DNA of 64,000 nucleotides from Aliidiomarina indica (GTDB lineage: Bacteria; Pseudomonadota; Gammaproteobacteria; Enterobacterales; Alteromonadaceae): NCBI RefSeq assembly GCF_015354615.1, contig NZ_JACAVQ010000002.1, forward strand, positions 1 to 64,000, read 5' to 3'. Shown piece by piece: positions 37,820 to 46,252 of the stretch (positions within the stretch are counted from its first letter, which is position 1; every line of letters starts with the position of its first letter). The notes beneath the pieces are model-generated. The model saw only the letters and a list, made by a program, of their open reading frames with translations, did not search any database and was not told the origin of the DNA. Both the position numbers and the translations under genes were made by a program.

Positions 37820-38665
37820 ATGCGCATGGAGACCTTGAAAAGAAATTTGTGTTTCTTATTTTTGAGCTTTACGTTGGGCTTGCCTGGTTGTAAAGCAGGA
37901 GAAATCGATTTTGACGCTATGAAATCATCCGAAGAGGCTTTCAATAAACGCCAGGGGCAAGAGCTGATCATTCAGATGCCGCTGAGAACGATGTTTCCAA
38001 ACCAGCCGATCCGAACATTGGCTGAGGCGGCTGGGAAAGGGAGGCTCACAAAACTAGAAGAGCTAGTTAAGCAGGGTGTTGACGTTAACGCACGGGGAAA
38101 TAATGACGCAACCCCACTGTTCTGGGCACTGCGCAACAGCAATCTGAAGGGCTTTACTCGGCTGCTGGAGCTGGGGGCTGACCCCAATCTCTTGTTTGCC
38201 GACGGATCTGTGATGCACTGGGCGACGATGCACGAAGATGTAGCTTTCTTGAAGGTTGCCTTGGAGCACGGCGGCGACCCCAACCTGAGAGCGGGTCAGC
38301 TTGGTGAAACGCCACTGTTCTTAACAGTTGGTCTTGAAGGGGATAACAGGAAAGAGCATAGGCAGCTTTTGTTGGACTCGGGAGCCAATATTAATATTAG
38401 GACAGTTGATGACTCTTCATACATGCCTATCGGCGGGAATACTCCGATAATGAAAGCCGCAGGGTTGGGGCGATTTAATGTTGTGTATGAGTTACTGGAG
38501 CTGGGAGCCGATTACAAAATAAAGAATGACAGTGGCCGCGATCTGACGGATCGAGTAGGACAAAAAAGAGGTGCATTTATTTCCGGCAGTCAACAGGAAA
38601 AAGATTTACAGAGAGTCATTGACTGGCTGTCGGAGCGGGGGGTTGAAATTCCACCCCGCGAATAG
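37820..38665 (+). CDS. Ankyrin-repeat lipoprotein, candidate immunity protein for the lipase tip
   Basis: 281 residues from the ATG at 37820. Lipobox LGLPGC near residue 25. Ankyrin repeats follow from about residue 70: LAEAAGKGRLTKLEELVKQG, ATPLFWALRNSN, LLELGADPNL, ALEHGGDPNL, TPLFLTV, LLDSGANINI, NTPIMKAAGLG, LLELGADYKI. Periplasmic ankyrin proteins are known immunity partners of type VI lipase effectors, which fits the gene two bases upstream. The pairing is inferred from position and domain type. Confidence 0.75.
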   Translation: MRMETLKRNLCFLFLSFTLGLPGCKAGEIDFDAMKSSEEAFNKRQGQELIIQMPLRTMFPNQPIRTLAEAAGKGRLTKLEELVKQGVDVNARGNNDATPLFWALRNSNLKGFTRLLELGADPNLLFADGSVMHWATMHEDVAFLKVALEHGGDPNLRAGQLGETPLFLTVGLEGDNRKEHRQLLLDSGANINIRTVDDSSYMPIGGNTPIMKAAGLGRFNVVYELLELGADYKIKNDSGRDLTDRVGQKRGAFISGSQQEKDLQRVIDWLSERGVEIPPRE

Positions 38666-38666
38666 T

Positions 38667-38688
38667 CCCCCTCTGGCAGGATAGTTGG
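38667..38688 (+). repeat. Left copy of a 22-bp perfect inverted repeat
   Basis: Contains CTCTGGCAGGATAGTTGG. The exact reverse complement lies at 40631-40652. It begins one base after the ankyrin gene stop and 43 bases before the transposase fragment, like the terminal repeat of an insertion sequence. Confidence 0.7.
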
Positions 38689-38731
38689 CACTACTTAGAA
38701 ATTAACCAGTTAGGGCGTTAAGGTTTTGATT

Positions 38732-38908
38732 GTGCCACGTTACTCGGAAGAACGTAAGCAGTTGGTTTTAAGTAAAATGATGCCGCCGCTGAATATGACT
38801 ATCGCAGAAATTGCACGAGGAGCTGGGCACGTGCCGGCAGCGATAATAGGCTGGGGACCTCAAACTACTTCAGGAGCGATCGGTACAGCAATTGGAAGTG
38901 GAGGATAA
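38732..38908 (+). pseudogene. Transposase N-terminal fragment joined to a Gly-rich tail
   Basis: From GTG 38732 the product opens PRYSEERKQLVLSKMMPP and continues NMTIAEIARGAG, the helix-turn-helix start of an IS3-like orfA family common in Alteromonadales. After about 32 residues it switches to unrelated GWGPQTTSGAIGTAIGSGG and stops. The last codons supply GGAGG, a strong ribosome site for the Rhs frame that starts right after the TAA. It looks like a recombination junction. Confidence 0.6.
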
Positions 38909-39967
38909 ATGTCGGCTATAACTCAATGGACTAACAAAAAGTTCGGCAGTGGAACCTTGAGTGAAACCTATCAGATGGATGCTAACTCAAACCGCTTGTT
39001 ATCGGTCACCCGAGGAAGTAATCAGCGTAGTCTGACTTACGATGCAAATGGCAATGTGGTCAGTGAAATTTTGTTCAACGGACAAACACGGAACTATACC
39101 TACAATCAGGACAACCGTATGGTGAGTGCTGGCAACACCACCTATGGGTATAATGCATTGGGGCAACGGGTGCGTAAAACCACAGGAAGTACCTCCACGC
39201 ACTATATATACAGCCCGACGGGGCAATTACTTGCCGAGGGTACGGCGAAGCAATATATTTATTTTGCGGGTCAGGTGGTCGGTTATATTGCCAACAACCA
39301 GTTGTACTATGTGCATAATGATCATCTCGGTCGCCCTGAAGTAATCACCGACCAGTCGCAAAACGTAGTTTGGCGGGCACAGCTCGAAGCCTTCGATCGC
39401 ACCGTGTTAACAAGCTCGATAGGTGATTTTAATATTGGTTTTCCGGGCCAATACTGGGATGCAGAGAAAAACAGCTGGTATAACTATTTTCGGGATTACG
39501 ATGCCACCACAGGCCGCTATCTGCAAAGCGACCCGATAGGGCTTGCAGGCGGGATGAATACCTATGGGTATGTGGGGGCGAATCCGGTTAGTTATATTGA
39601 TCCTCAGGGGATGTCCCGACGAAGAATAGGAGCGATATGTGTTGGTGTTGCAACTGCAGCGTTTGTTTTTGACGTTGGAGGTGTCCGTACAGCAGTGATG
39701 AATATGAAAGAAAACAACCCTTATTCTCAAGCATTGGAAATATATGAAAGTGGTATTAATGAGTTAACTGAGATGAGCGAGAGTTGCGACGATGTAGTCA
39801 CGCGCCATAAAATTATCGAGCAAATTTCTCGTCTCGAGGCAGAAAGATTAAAAGTTATTCAGGCGCATGCTGAGTGGGCTGTGAACCATAGCTTCGGCGG
39901 AAAAACTGGGGCAATTGGTTTGGGTTTAGTGGTTGCTGGTGCAGCTTGCGGAAGCGTAATGCGATGA
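38909..39967 (+). CDS. Truncated Rhs protein: YD repeats, core end and a membrane-type toxin tip
   Basis: 352 residues. YD-repeat motifs (LTYDANGNVVSE, YTYNQDNRMVSAG, YGYNALGQRVRK) run to the Rhs core end: YYVHNDHLGRPEVITD, then FRDYDATTGRYLQSDPIGLAGG, and the boundary SYIDPQG. The tip (about 120 residues after DPQG) has a hydrophobic segment at each end (IGAICVGVATAAFVFDVGGV and IGLGLVVAGAACGSVM) around a charged helix, suggesting a membrane-acting toxin (inference). A normal Rhs protein exceeds 1000 residues, so the body is missing. GGAGG is four bases before the ATG, so it could be translated. The stop overlaps the next gene (ATGA). Confidence 0.75.
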   Translation: MSAITQWTNKKFGSGTLSETYQMDANSNRLLSVTRGSNQRSLTYDANGNVVSEILFNGQTRNYTYNQDNRMVSAGNTTYGYNALGQRVRKTTGSTSTHYIYSPTGQLLAEGTAKQYIYFAGQVVGYIANNQLYYVHNDHLGRPEVITDQSQNVVWRAQLEAFDRTVLTSSIGDFNIGFPGQYWDAEKNSWYNYFRDYDATTGRYLQSDPIGLAGGMNTYGYVGANPVSYIDPQGMSRRRIGAICVGVATAAFVFDVGGVRTAVMNMKENNPYSQALEIYESGINELTEMSESCDDVVTRHKIIEQISRLEAERLKVIQAHAEWAVNHSFGGKTGAIGLGLVVAGAACGSVMR

Positions 39968-40518
39968 AAGCTAAGCGATTTATCGTGCTACTCGTGGCGT
40001 TATACCTCTTTTTCTTGCTAAATCACCTTATGTTTAGCTACGTGTCTAGTGTAAGAAGTGCAGCCCAGCATGCTGTAACTCAGGTAGACGAAGAAGGACA
40101 CGCCCTCTACTCAGAAATACTTGGGGACCGTTATGTACTGCGACCGAATTCGGTTTTAGCATCTTATGGTCAGAGAGCCTATTATTACACGTTCTTCGAT
40201 GCCGTTTATCACTGGTTAAAACTGAGGGATGATTCGAACGTTATGGCTTGCGATATCAGCTCAAAGCTCTGTTCAATATTTGTGTATCGTGTGAAGGACG
40301 GCGGACAAGCGTTTATGAACTTGGCTACCAATAATCATTTGTTGGATAAGTTCAGCTATCAACGGTATTGCATCGCAGGGGTCGATGGATTCGGAAAGAA
40401 TTTAGTAAGTGTTGGCGGCGATGAAGTTACTCCAAACTTCGTGTTTCTAACGGAGTCGTCTAGATACATCATATCATTACGAGATAAACGCGATTATTTA
40501 GGGTTGTGTGCTCAATAG
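39964..40518 (+). CDS. Candidate immunity membrane protein for the 38909 Rhs tip
   Basis: 184 residues from the ATG at 39964, which overlaps the Rhs stop by four bases. An N-terminal membrane helix (FIVLLVALYLFFLLNHLMF) and then a soluble, probably periplasmic domain with three to four cysteines (MACDISSKLCS, RYCIAG, GLCAQ). No known family. Its position and membrane anchor match a partner for a membrane-targeting tip. Confidence 0.65.
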   Translation: MKAKRFIVLLVALYLFFLLNHLMFSYVSSVRSAAQHAVTQVDEEGHALYSEILGDRYVLRPNSVLASYGQRAYYYTFFDAVYHWLKLRDDSNVMACDISSKLCSIFVYRVKDGGQAFMNLATNNHLLDKFSYQRYCIAGVDGFGKNLVSVGGDEVTPNFVFLTESSRYIISLRDKRDYLGLCAQ

Positions 40519-40547
40519 CGGCGTTTTTCAAGGCGGCGTTTTTCAAG
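40518..40547 (+). repeat. 15-bp tandem duplication
   Basis: Two perfect units GCGGCGTTTTTCAAG at 40518-40532 and 40533-40547, immediately after the immunity gene stop. Probably a slippage or junction scar. Confidence 0.8.
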
Positions 40548-40630
40548 GTAGTTGACACTTTTTTCTCGTTTAAGCAGCCTGTTTTTCTTCCTGCTTAACT
40601 GGCTTTTTCTCAGGGTTTAATGTTATTGGC

Positions 40631-40652
40631 CCAACTATCCTGCCAGAGGGGG
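40631..40652 (-). repeat. Right copy of the 22-bp inverted repeat
   Basis: Exact reverse complement of 38667-38688. The two copies enclose 1986 bases holding the transposase fragment and the Rhs toxin/immunity pair. Flanking bases outside and inside differ between copies. No clear target-site duplication was found. Confidence 0.7.
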
Positions 40653-40822
40653 CCACTCAGGGGCAGGTGATTGCCATTGGTGGCAAAACGTTGCGCAGGT
40701 CATATCAGCGGGGCGACAAGCATTCGACGATTCACATGGTCAATGCCTTCTCCTGTGCGAATAAACTGGTGCTGGGGCAAGTAAAAACGGCCGTCAAGTC
40801 GAATGAGATTACGGCTATCCCG
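40640..40822 (+). pseudogene. ISAs1-family (H-repeat-like) transposase fragment
   Basis: About 60 residues of an ISAs1/DDE transposase: QGQVIAIGGKTLRRSY, STIHMVNAFSCANKLVLG, KSNEITAIP. The family has an Asp in IAIDGKTLRRS; here it is Gly, removing a catalytic residue. Both ends are missing; the open frame to 41101 beyond it is noise. H-repeats of this family accompany Rhs loci in E. coli. Between 40519 and 40970 nothing else was found apart from the tandem duplication and the inverted repeat. Confidence 0.75.
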
Positions 40823-40970
40823 CATTTTTCATGTACTCAGCGCCGACCGAATCACCCAAGAATAAGAAAGCTGTACGCCTTCGCGGAAATGCTGCATGGA
40901 TGCTATTCCTGCCGTTGCAACCCTTTTAAACTCTTACTCTTAGTTTTCATGGATGAAAGAGGGGTGGTTT

Positions 40971-42530
40971 ATGGGCCTTGCGGTGGTGATGACGCGAGCG
41001 CAAATGGGCATGGAGGCGCCGTTAATTCGAGTGGAAGTAAATGTATTGCGAGGTGTGCCCGCGTTTCAAATTATTGGCATGCCGGAAACAACCGTGCGTG
41101 AAGCGAAGGATCGGGTGCGCACGGCTATTATGAATAGCGGTATCGACTTTCCGGTCGCAAAAATCACTGTGAATTTATCGCCTGCAGAGTTGCCCAAGCA
41201 GGGGGCTCGCTATGATCTAGCGATAGCACTAGGGATTTTGGCGGCGAGTGATGAGTTTGATGAAGCGGCCTTGGCGGGCTTAGAGTGCTTTGGCGAATTA
41301 GCACTGGATGGCGCGGTGCGTAGCATTCAAGGCACATTACCCGCCTTATTAGCATGCCAAAAGGCTGGACATCTTGCGCTTATTCCAGCCCTTAATGAAG
41401 GGGAGGCGGGGTTACTGAGGGAGCCCTCGGCCTATTTGGTAAGTTCGTTAATCGCAGCGGTGCGCCATATGAAGAAGTATGCCGCTTTGCCGCTCGCGGA
41501 ACCTGCCGAGCTTGCGTATTCCCCTGTCTATGCCGGTGATATGGCCGATGTACACGGTCAATCAATGGCCAAACGTGCATTGCTCATAGCTGCCGCTGGC
41601 GCGCACCATGTGCTTTTCGTTGGTCCACCGGGTACTGGGAAGACCATGTTGGCACAGCGTTTGGCAGGCTTAATGCCGCCTTTAGCCGAGTCGGAGGCCT
41701 TAGAAGTTGCCGCGATTGACTCTCTATCCGGTGCACCCTTCACGCCAGAGCGTTGGCGCTTGCGCCCTTTTCGTAGCCCGCATCATTCGTGCTCGGCTCC
41801 GGCTTTGGTTGGGGGAGGCTCTGTCCCCCAACCCGGCGAGATCACCCGCGCCCACCATGGAATTTTATTCCTCGACGAACTAACCGAAACGCCCCGACAC
41901 GTGCTCGACAGTTTGCGTGAACCCATGGAAAGCGGACGGGTGTGTATTAGCAGGGCAAAGCACCATGCGGTATTTCCGGCACGCTTTCAGCTTGTATGCG
42001 CATTAAATCCGTCGCCATGCGGAAGCTTTGATGGCGACATCCGCTCCTCTCGCGCCACCCCCGATCAAATATTAAATTACCTTAACAAGGTGTCTGGCCC
42101 ATTTCTCGATCGTATTGATTTGCAGGTGGATGTGCCTCGTCAACCCGATGCTTTGCGCGATGCACAACAACCGAGCAATACCGACTCTGACAAAAGCACC
42201 ACTAAGTGCAATGACGGGAGTAGTGCAATATTACGTGCTAAAGTGGCAGCGGCTCAGGCAGTTCAGCGTGAGCGGCAAGGATGCTTGAATCATCATTTAA
42301 GCCCACCACAACTCAAAGAGGTTGCCCGTTTAACGCAGGACGATCATGATTTTCTGGTGGCAGCTATGGAAACGCTTAAGCTCTCTCATCGGGCTTACCA
42401 CCGAACTTTGCGTGTGGCACGAACAATTGCAGATATTGAGCAAATGGAGCAAATTCAACGATCGCATTTAATGGAAGCCATGAGCTACCGTGCCCTTGAT
42501 GTGCTTCTTAATCAGTTGCGAGAATACTAG
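40971..42530 (+). CDS. comM: ComM/YifB family Mg-chelatase-like AAA+ ATPase
   Basis: 519 residues from the ATG at 40971 (GAGGGG upstream); the family begins the same way. An N-terminal ChlI-like domain (RAQMGMEAPLIRVEV, GMPETTVREAKDRVR) is followed by the ATPase with Walker A GPPGTGKTM, Walker B ILFLDELTE and sensor NPSPCG, then a C-terminal Mg-chelatase domain. A charged linker of about 30 residues (QQPSNTDSDKS) interrupts it. ComM is a hexameric branch-migration helicase aiding natural transformation in other Gammaproteobacteria. It marks the end of the accessory region. Confidence 0.92.
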   Translation: MGLAVVMTRAQMGMEAPLIRVEVNVLRGVPAFQIIGMPETTVREAKDRVRTAIMNSGIDFPVAKITVNLSPAELPKQGARYDLAIALGILAASDEFDEAALAGLECFGELALDGAVRSIQGTLPALLACQKAGHLALIPALNEGEAGLLREPSAYLVSSLIAAVRHMKKYAALPLAEPAELAYSPVYAGDMADVHGQSMAKRALLIAAAGAHHVLFVGPPGTGKTMLAQRLAGLMPPLAESEALEVAAIDSLSGAPFTPERWRLRPFRSPHHSCSAPALVGGGSVPQPGEITRAHHGILFLDELTETPRHVLDSLREPMESGRVCISRAKHHAVFPARFQLVCALNPSPCGSFDGDIRSSRATPDQILNYLNKVSGPFLDRIDLQVDVPRQPDALRDAQQPSNTDSDKSTTKCNDGSSAILRAKVAAAQAVQRERQGCLNHHLSPPQLKEVARLTQDDHDFLVAAMETLKLSHRAYHRTLRVARTIADIEQMEQIQRSHLMEAMSYRALDVLLNQLREY

Positions 42531-42616
42531 ATTCTAGGATATTGAAATTGGTATTTTCGCAAGCGCAGAGGTAAGGTGTAGCCATTCTAGAGCAACGTAT
42601 TAACCGAGGAGAGGCT

Positions 42617-43228
42617 ATGCAGCCACAACAACGTATTGTCTGGATTTGTTTGGCGGTCATTCTTTTTACCAGTGTTGTTTGGTTCGAAGCAGTGGTTCTG
42701 CCAGCAGATTACATGTTTATTTGGCGCTGGACAGAATCGCAGGTGATTTATGAAAGTTTGATCACGGTGGGCTTTTTAGTCGCAGCGATTGTCGGTTATT
42801 TTCTACTACGCAAAGGGGCGGGTGACTGGGAGCAATGGAAAATTGTGCGCTTAGGCATCATGATTTGGATTGCCATGTTGGCTTTACTCACCCTATTTAG
42901 TTTATATGTGTACACCTTGGGGAATCAGCATGTCGCAGATGCCTACGAAGGTGATGGCTTTGAGATTACGGCCATGGGAAGCGTGAACGAACAAGAAGGT
43001 GTCGGCGAGTTTTTCGTGGTGATGAGTTGTGATTTCCGAGGTTTTTATAAGCGGGTCATTTATCTTGACCGTGTGGTTGGCATCGACGATGTGAAATTCA
43101 AATGGGACAACGGCGAGTTAAGAGCCAGCTATCAGCTGGAAGGTCGGGAATTACGTGATACGCTCATCGAAGTTGATGAGCTTTATGCGCAATGTTTACG
43201 CAGCGACTCTGAGCGGCCGATAGAATAA
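42617..43228 (+). CDS. Three-helix membrane protein of unknown function
   Basis: 203 residues. Membrane helices at about 8-28, 45-65 and 78-100, then a soluble domain of about 100 residues with VMSCDFRGFYKRV and a late Cys (YAQCLRS). GAGGAG lies just upstream of the ATG. No family recognised. Stands alone and is followed by a terminator shared with the convergent lipoprotein gene. Confidence 0.6.
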   Translation: MQPQQRIVWICLAVILFTSVVWFEAVVLPADYMFIWRWTESQVIYESLITVGFLVAAIVGYFLLRKGAGDWEQWKIVRLGIMIWIAMLALLTLFSLYVYTLGNQHVADAYEGDGFEITAMGSVNEQEGVGEFFVVMSCDFRGFYKRVIYLDRVVGIDDVKFKWDNGELRASYQLEGRELRDTLIEVDELYAQCLRSDSERPIE

Positions 43229-43255
43229 ATAGCACACTGAGTGCCGCTGGCCATA

Positions 43256-43293
43256 AAAAAATCCCCGAGACTGCATGCAGCTCGGGGATTTTT
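43256..43293. terminator. Bidirectional intrinsic terminator
   Basis: Stem AAAAATCCCCGAG / CTCGGGGATTTTT with an 11- to 12-base loop, between convergent genes. Confidence 0.88.
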
Positions 43294-43303
43294 ACTTGAG
43301 CGT

Positions 43304-43930
43304 TTAGTCGTAACGGTAGTGATCTTCCCAACCCCAAGGCGCTTGCGGTGCCTCAACGGTTTGGCTTAAATCAACATCTACTTGGAATTCACGACCTTCG
43401 CGCGCTAGGCGATAGCGTAATGTATTGCCATCAGGGAATGACAAGATCCAGGTGTTATCAATAGATGCGGTATAACCGAGCTGTGCAAACAGACGCTTAC
43501 TGTAATCATCTGCCGGGAACGCTTGTTGCGTCGGTGTACCTGCAGAGATAGTGTGACCGCCATACATGGTGAGCGGGTCATGGCTTCCATCTTCTAATCG
43601 ATGGTCGTGTTTGAGTTCAAGCTCACGCTCATGCGTGTCCCGCGTCACAATCCATGTCCGTGAATGGTTGTCACCCACGTGCAATGGAATGCGAATTCGG
43701 TTCTCTTCGCACTCTCTTACTTCAATCACGATACGGTTATTAATCCAGTTTTCATCCATTTCTGGATCGCCCATGCTGACATGGCCTTCGTAGGCGTTAC
43801 CACAGTGTTCAAGGAGCGCTTCAAAAAACGCATCTTGTGGGTGTTGTTCTGCAGGCGTACAAGCACTGAGTGCAAGTAAGGCAGAACTTAATAGGCCGAG
43901 TTTTATCCCGTTAGCAGCGTTAATTTTCAT
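43304..43930 (-). CDS. Conserved hypothetical lipoprotein
   Basis: 208 residues from the ATG at 43930 (GAGGA upstream). Signal with lipobox LLALSAC. The mature part is strand-rich with ECEENRIRIPLHVGDNHSRTW and a C-terminal LSFPDGNTLRYRLAREGREF; a Cys pair may form a disulfide. No function can be assigned. A longer upstream frame would overlap the divergent cystathionine synthase gene and is unlikely. Confidence 0.7.
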   Translation of the reverse strand: MKINAANGIKLGLLSSALLALSACTPAEQHPQDAFFEALLEHCGNAYEGHVSMGDPEMDENWINNRIVIEVRECEENRIRIPLHVGDNHSRTWIVTRDTHERELELKHDHRLEDGSHDPLTMYGGHTISAGTPTQQAFPADDYSKRLFAQLGYTASIDNTWILSFPDGNTLRYRLAREGREFQVDVDLSQTVEAPQAPWGWEDHYRYD

Positions 43931-44097
43931 GTCCTCTATCCTGTTGTCACGAGTTGTTTTTTTGATTGTAACGATATTTGATCCGATTAAAAAGGTATAG
44001 CTTAGATTGCACTGGCATGGATACTCACTCCATGAATGAGTAGAATAGACGGGTTTATGACCAAATTCACTGTATACGAGTAAGGAAAGGCATTCTG

Positions 44098-45063
44098 ATG
44101 AAGGTTTTTGCAAATGCTTTAGAGATGATCGGCAACACGCCGATGGTGCGGGTAAATCACATTGATACAGGCCCGTGTGAATTGTATTTAAAATTAGAGA
44201 CGCAAAACCCGGGTATGTCGATTAAAGATCGTATCGCAGTGTCGATGATTGCCGCCGCAGAAGCGGATGGAAAAATCAAACCGGGTGACACCTTAATTGA
44301 AGCCACTGCGGGTAACACTGGCTTAGGCTTGGCGTTGGTTGCAGCACAAAAAGGTTACAAGCTGATTATCGTATTGCCCGATAAAATGAGCCGCGAAAAA
44401 TTATATAACTTGCGCGCGTTAGGTGCGGAGGTCATTGAAACCCGTTCTGATGTGCAAAAAGGCCATCCTGAATATTACCAGGATGTGGCGTTGCGTATAT
44501 CAAAAGAACGGGATGCTTTTTACATTAATCAATTTGAAAACCCTGCAAACGTCACGGCGCATTATGAAACTACCGGACCGGAAATGTGGCAACAAATGGA
44601 CGGTAAGCTTGATGCGTTCGTGTGTGGCGTTGGTTCGGGTGGAACCCTCACTGGCGTTGGTCGCTACTTGCGTGAACAGAATCCAGATGTAGATTTAGTG
44701 CTTGCCGATCCCGACGGCTCAATTTTGGCGCCTTTGATTAATGAAGGTAAAGAAGTTGAGGCAGGAAGCTGGCGCATCGAAGGTATCGGCGAGGATTTTA
44801 TTCCGGTTATTTGTGACATCGCGCTAGCCGGGAAGGCCTATGCCATCAGCGACAAAGAGTCATTTGATGTTGCCCGTGAAGTGCTGCTAAAAGAGGGTGT
44901 CATGGTGGGTTCTTCTTCCGGTACCTTGATTGCAGCTGCATTGCGTTATTGTCGTGAGCAAACAGAAGCGAAGCGTGTCGTGACGCTAGCCTGTGATACT
45001 GGCTGCCGCTATTTATCAAAATTATTTAACGATGAGTGGCTGGCCGCTCAAGATTTCGAATAA
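44098..45063 (+). CDS. PLP-dependent cystathionine beta-synthase / cysteine synthase family enzyme
   Basis: 321 residues, fold-type II PLP enzyme. PLP Lys in PGMSIKDRIA, substrate loop EATAGNTGLGLA, phosphate loop GVGSGGTLTG and C-terminal VGSSSGT. No CBS (regulatory) domain. It is followed 15 bases later by a cystathionine gamma-lyase-type gene, so it most likely joins homocysteine and serine to cystathionine in reverse transsulfuration. Cysteine synthase activity is the alternative. Confidence 0.85.
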   Translation: MKVFANALEMIGNTPMVRVNHIDTGPCELYLKLETQNPGMSIKDRIAVSMIAAAEADGKIKPGDTLIEATAGNTGLGLALVAAQKGYKLIIVLPDKMSREKLYNLRALGAEVIETRSDVQKGHPEYYQDVALRISKERDAFYINQFENPANVTAHYETTGPEMWQQMDGKLDAFVCGVGSGGTLTGVGRYLREQNPDVDLVLADPDGSILAPLINEGKEVEAGSWRIEGIGEDFIPVICDIALAGKAYAISDKESFDVAREVLLKEGVMVGSSSGTLIAAALRYCREQTEAKRVVTLACDTGCRYLSKLFNDEWLAAQDFE

Positions 45064-45078
45064 GAGGTTATTGCCAAT

Positions 45079-46251
45079 ATGCGTGATACAAAACATTTAG
45101 CATTCGCAACGCGCACCATTCATGGTGGGCAAGAACCAGAGCCGGTAACCGGGGCGGTGATGCCGCCAATCGTGACCAGCTCTACTTACATTCAATCGAG
45201 CCCTGGCGTGCACGCTGGGTTTGAGTACTCGCGCTCGCACAATCCAACCCGTTTCGCTTGGGAGCGCTCCGTCGCAAACCTAGAAGGTGGAACGCGCGGG
45301 TTCGCATTTGCCTCAGGCATGGCAGCCACATCCACCATTCTTGAGTTAATTGATAGTGGTGACCATGTGGTTGCTATGGATGATCTCTACGGCGGCAGTT
45401 TCCGCTTGTTTGATAAAGTGCGCGAGCGCTCTTCGGGTCTTACTTTTAGCTACGTAGACATGGCGGATGTAGATGCGGTGGCTGCCGCGTTTACTTCGAA
45501 AACGCGCATGGTGTGGATTGAAACGCCGAGTAATCCCATGATGAAGTTGGTGGATATTCAGGCTGTAGTAGAGCGCGCACGTGCTCACAATCCAGATATG
45601 ATTGTGGTGGTGGATAATACCTTTGCAACGCCGTATAACCAGCGGCCACTTGAGCTGGGTGCCGATATCGTGATGCATTCTGCCACCAAATATCTCAATG
45701 GCCACTCCGATATGGTTGGTGGTATTGCTGTTGTGGGTGAGCGTGAAGATCTGCAAGAGCAAATGGCATTTTTGCAGAACTCCATTGGCGCCGTTGCCGG
45801 GCCATTTGATAGCTACCTAGCATTACGTGGCGTGAAGACTCTGGCACTGCGCATGAAGCATCATAATCAAGCGGCTTTAGAAATTGCCCAATGGCTTGAG
45901 CAACATCCGCGGGTGGCGAAAGTGATTCATCCAGGCCTTGAAAGTCACCCTCAGCATGAATTGGCGAAGCGCCAGATGCATGGTTTCGGTGGCATGATTT
46001 CTATTTTCTTGGATGGTGATTTGGATCATGCGCGGCGCTTCTTAGAAGCGGTCGAGATTTTTGCTTTGGCGGAATCTTTGGGTGGTGTAGAGAGTCTGAT
46101 CGAGCATCCGGCAATTATGACCCACGCATCGATTCCAGCAGAGAATCGCCAGAAACTAGGAATCCACGATAATTTTGTTCGCATCTCTGTAGGTATTGAA
46201 GATACCCAAGACCTTATTGCGGACCTTCAGCAAGCGCTAGAGGCAATGTAA
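45079..46251 (+). CDS. Cystathionine gamma-lyase / gamma-synthase family enzyme
   Basis: 390 residues, Cys/Met-metabolism PLP family. Hallmarks: [32 protein letters not shown] and PLP Lys in [12 protein letters not shown]. Next to a cystathionine beta-synthase it should act as the lyase giving cysteine, 2-oxobutyrate and ammonia. The gene one base downstream (VOC protein) is in the same operon. Confidence 0.88.
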   Translation: MRDTKHLAFATRTIHGGQEPEPVTGAVMPPIVTSSTYIQSSPGVHAGFEYSRSHNPTRFAWERSVANLEGGTRGFAFASGMAATSTILELIDSGDHVVAMDDLYGGSFRLFDKVRERSSGLTFSYVDMADVDAVAAAFTSKTRMVWIETPSNPMMKLVDIQAVVERARAHNPDMIVVVDNTFATPYNQRPLELGADIVMHSATKYLNGHSDMVGGIAVVGEREDLQEQMAFLQNSIGAVAGPFDSYLALRGVKTLALRMKHHNQAALEIAQWLEQHPRVAKVIHPGLESHPQHELAKRQMHGFGGMISIFLDGDLDHARRFLEAVEIFALAESLGGVESLIEHPAIMTHASIPAENRQKLGIHDNFVRISVGIEDTQDLIADLQQALEAM

Positions 46252-46252
46252 A

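Noticed and set aside
33703-40830. Complete type VI or Rhs secretion locus
   Set aside because: No vgrG, hcp, tss genes, EagR/DUF1795 chaperone or full Rhs core is present; only C-terminal fragments.
40823-41101. Continuation of the ISAs1 fragment frame into comM
   Set aside because: After 40822 the translation no longer resembles the transposase and overlaps the real comM start in another frame.
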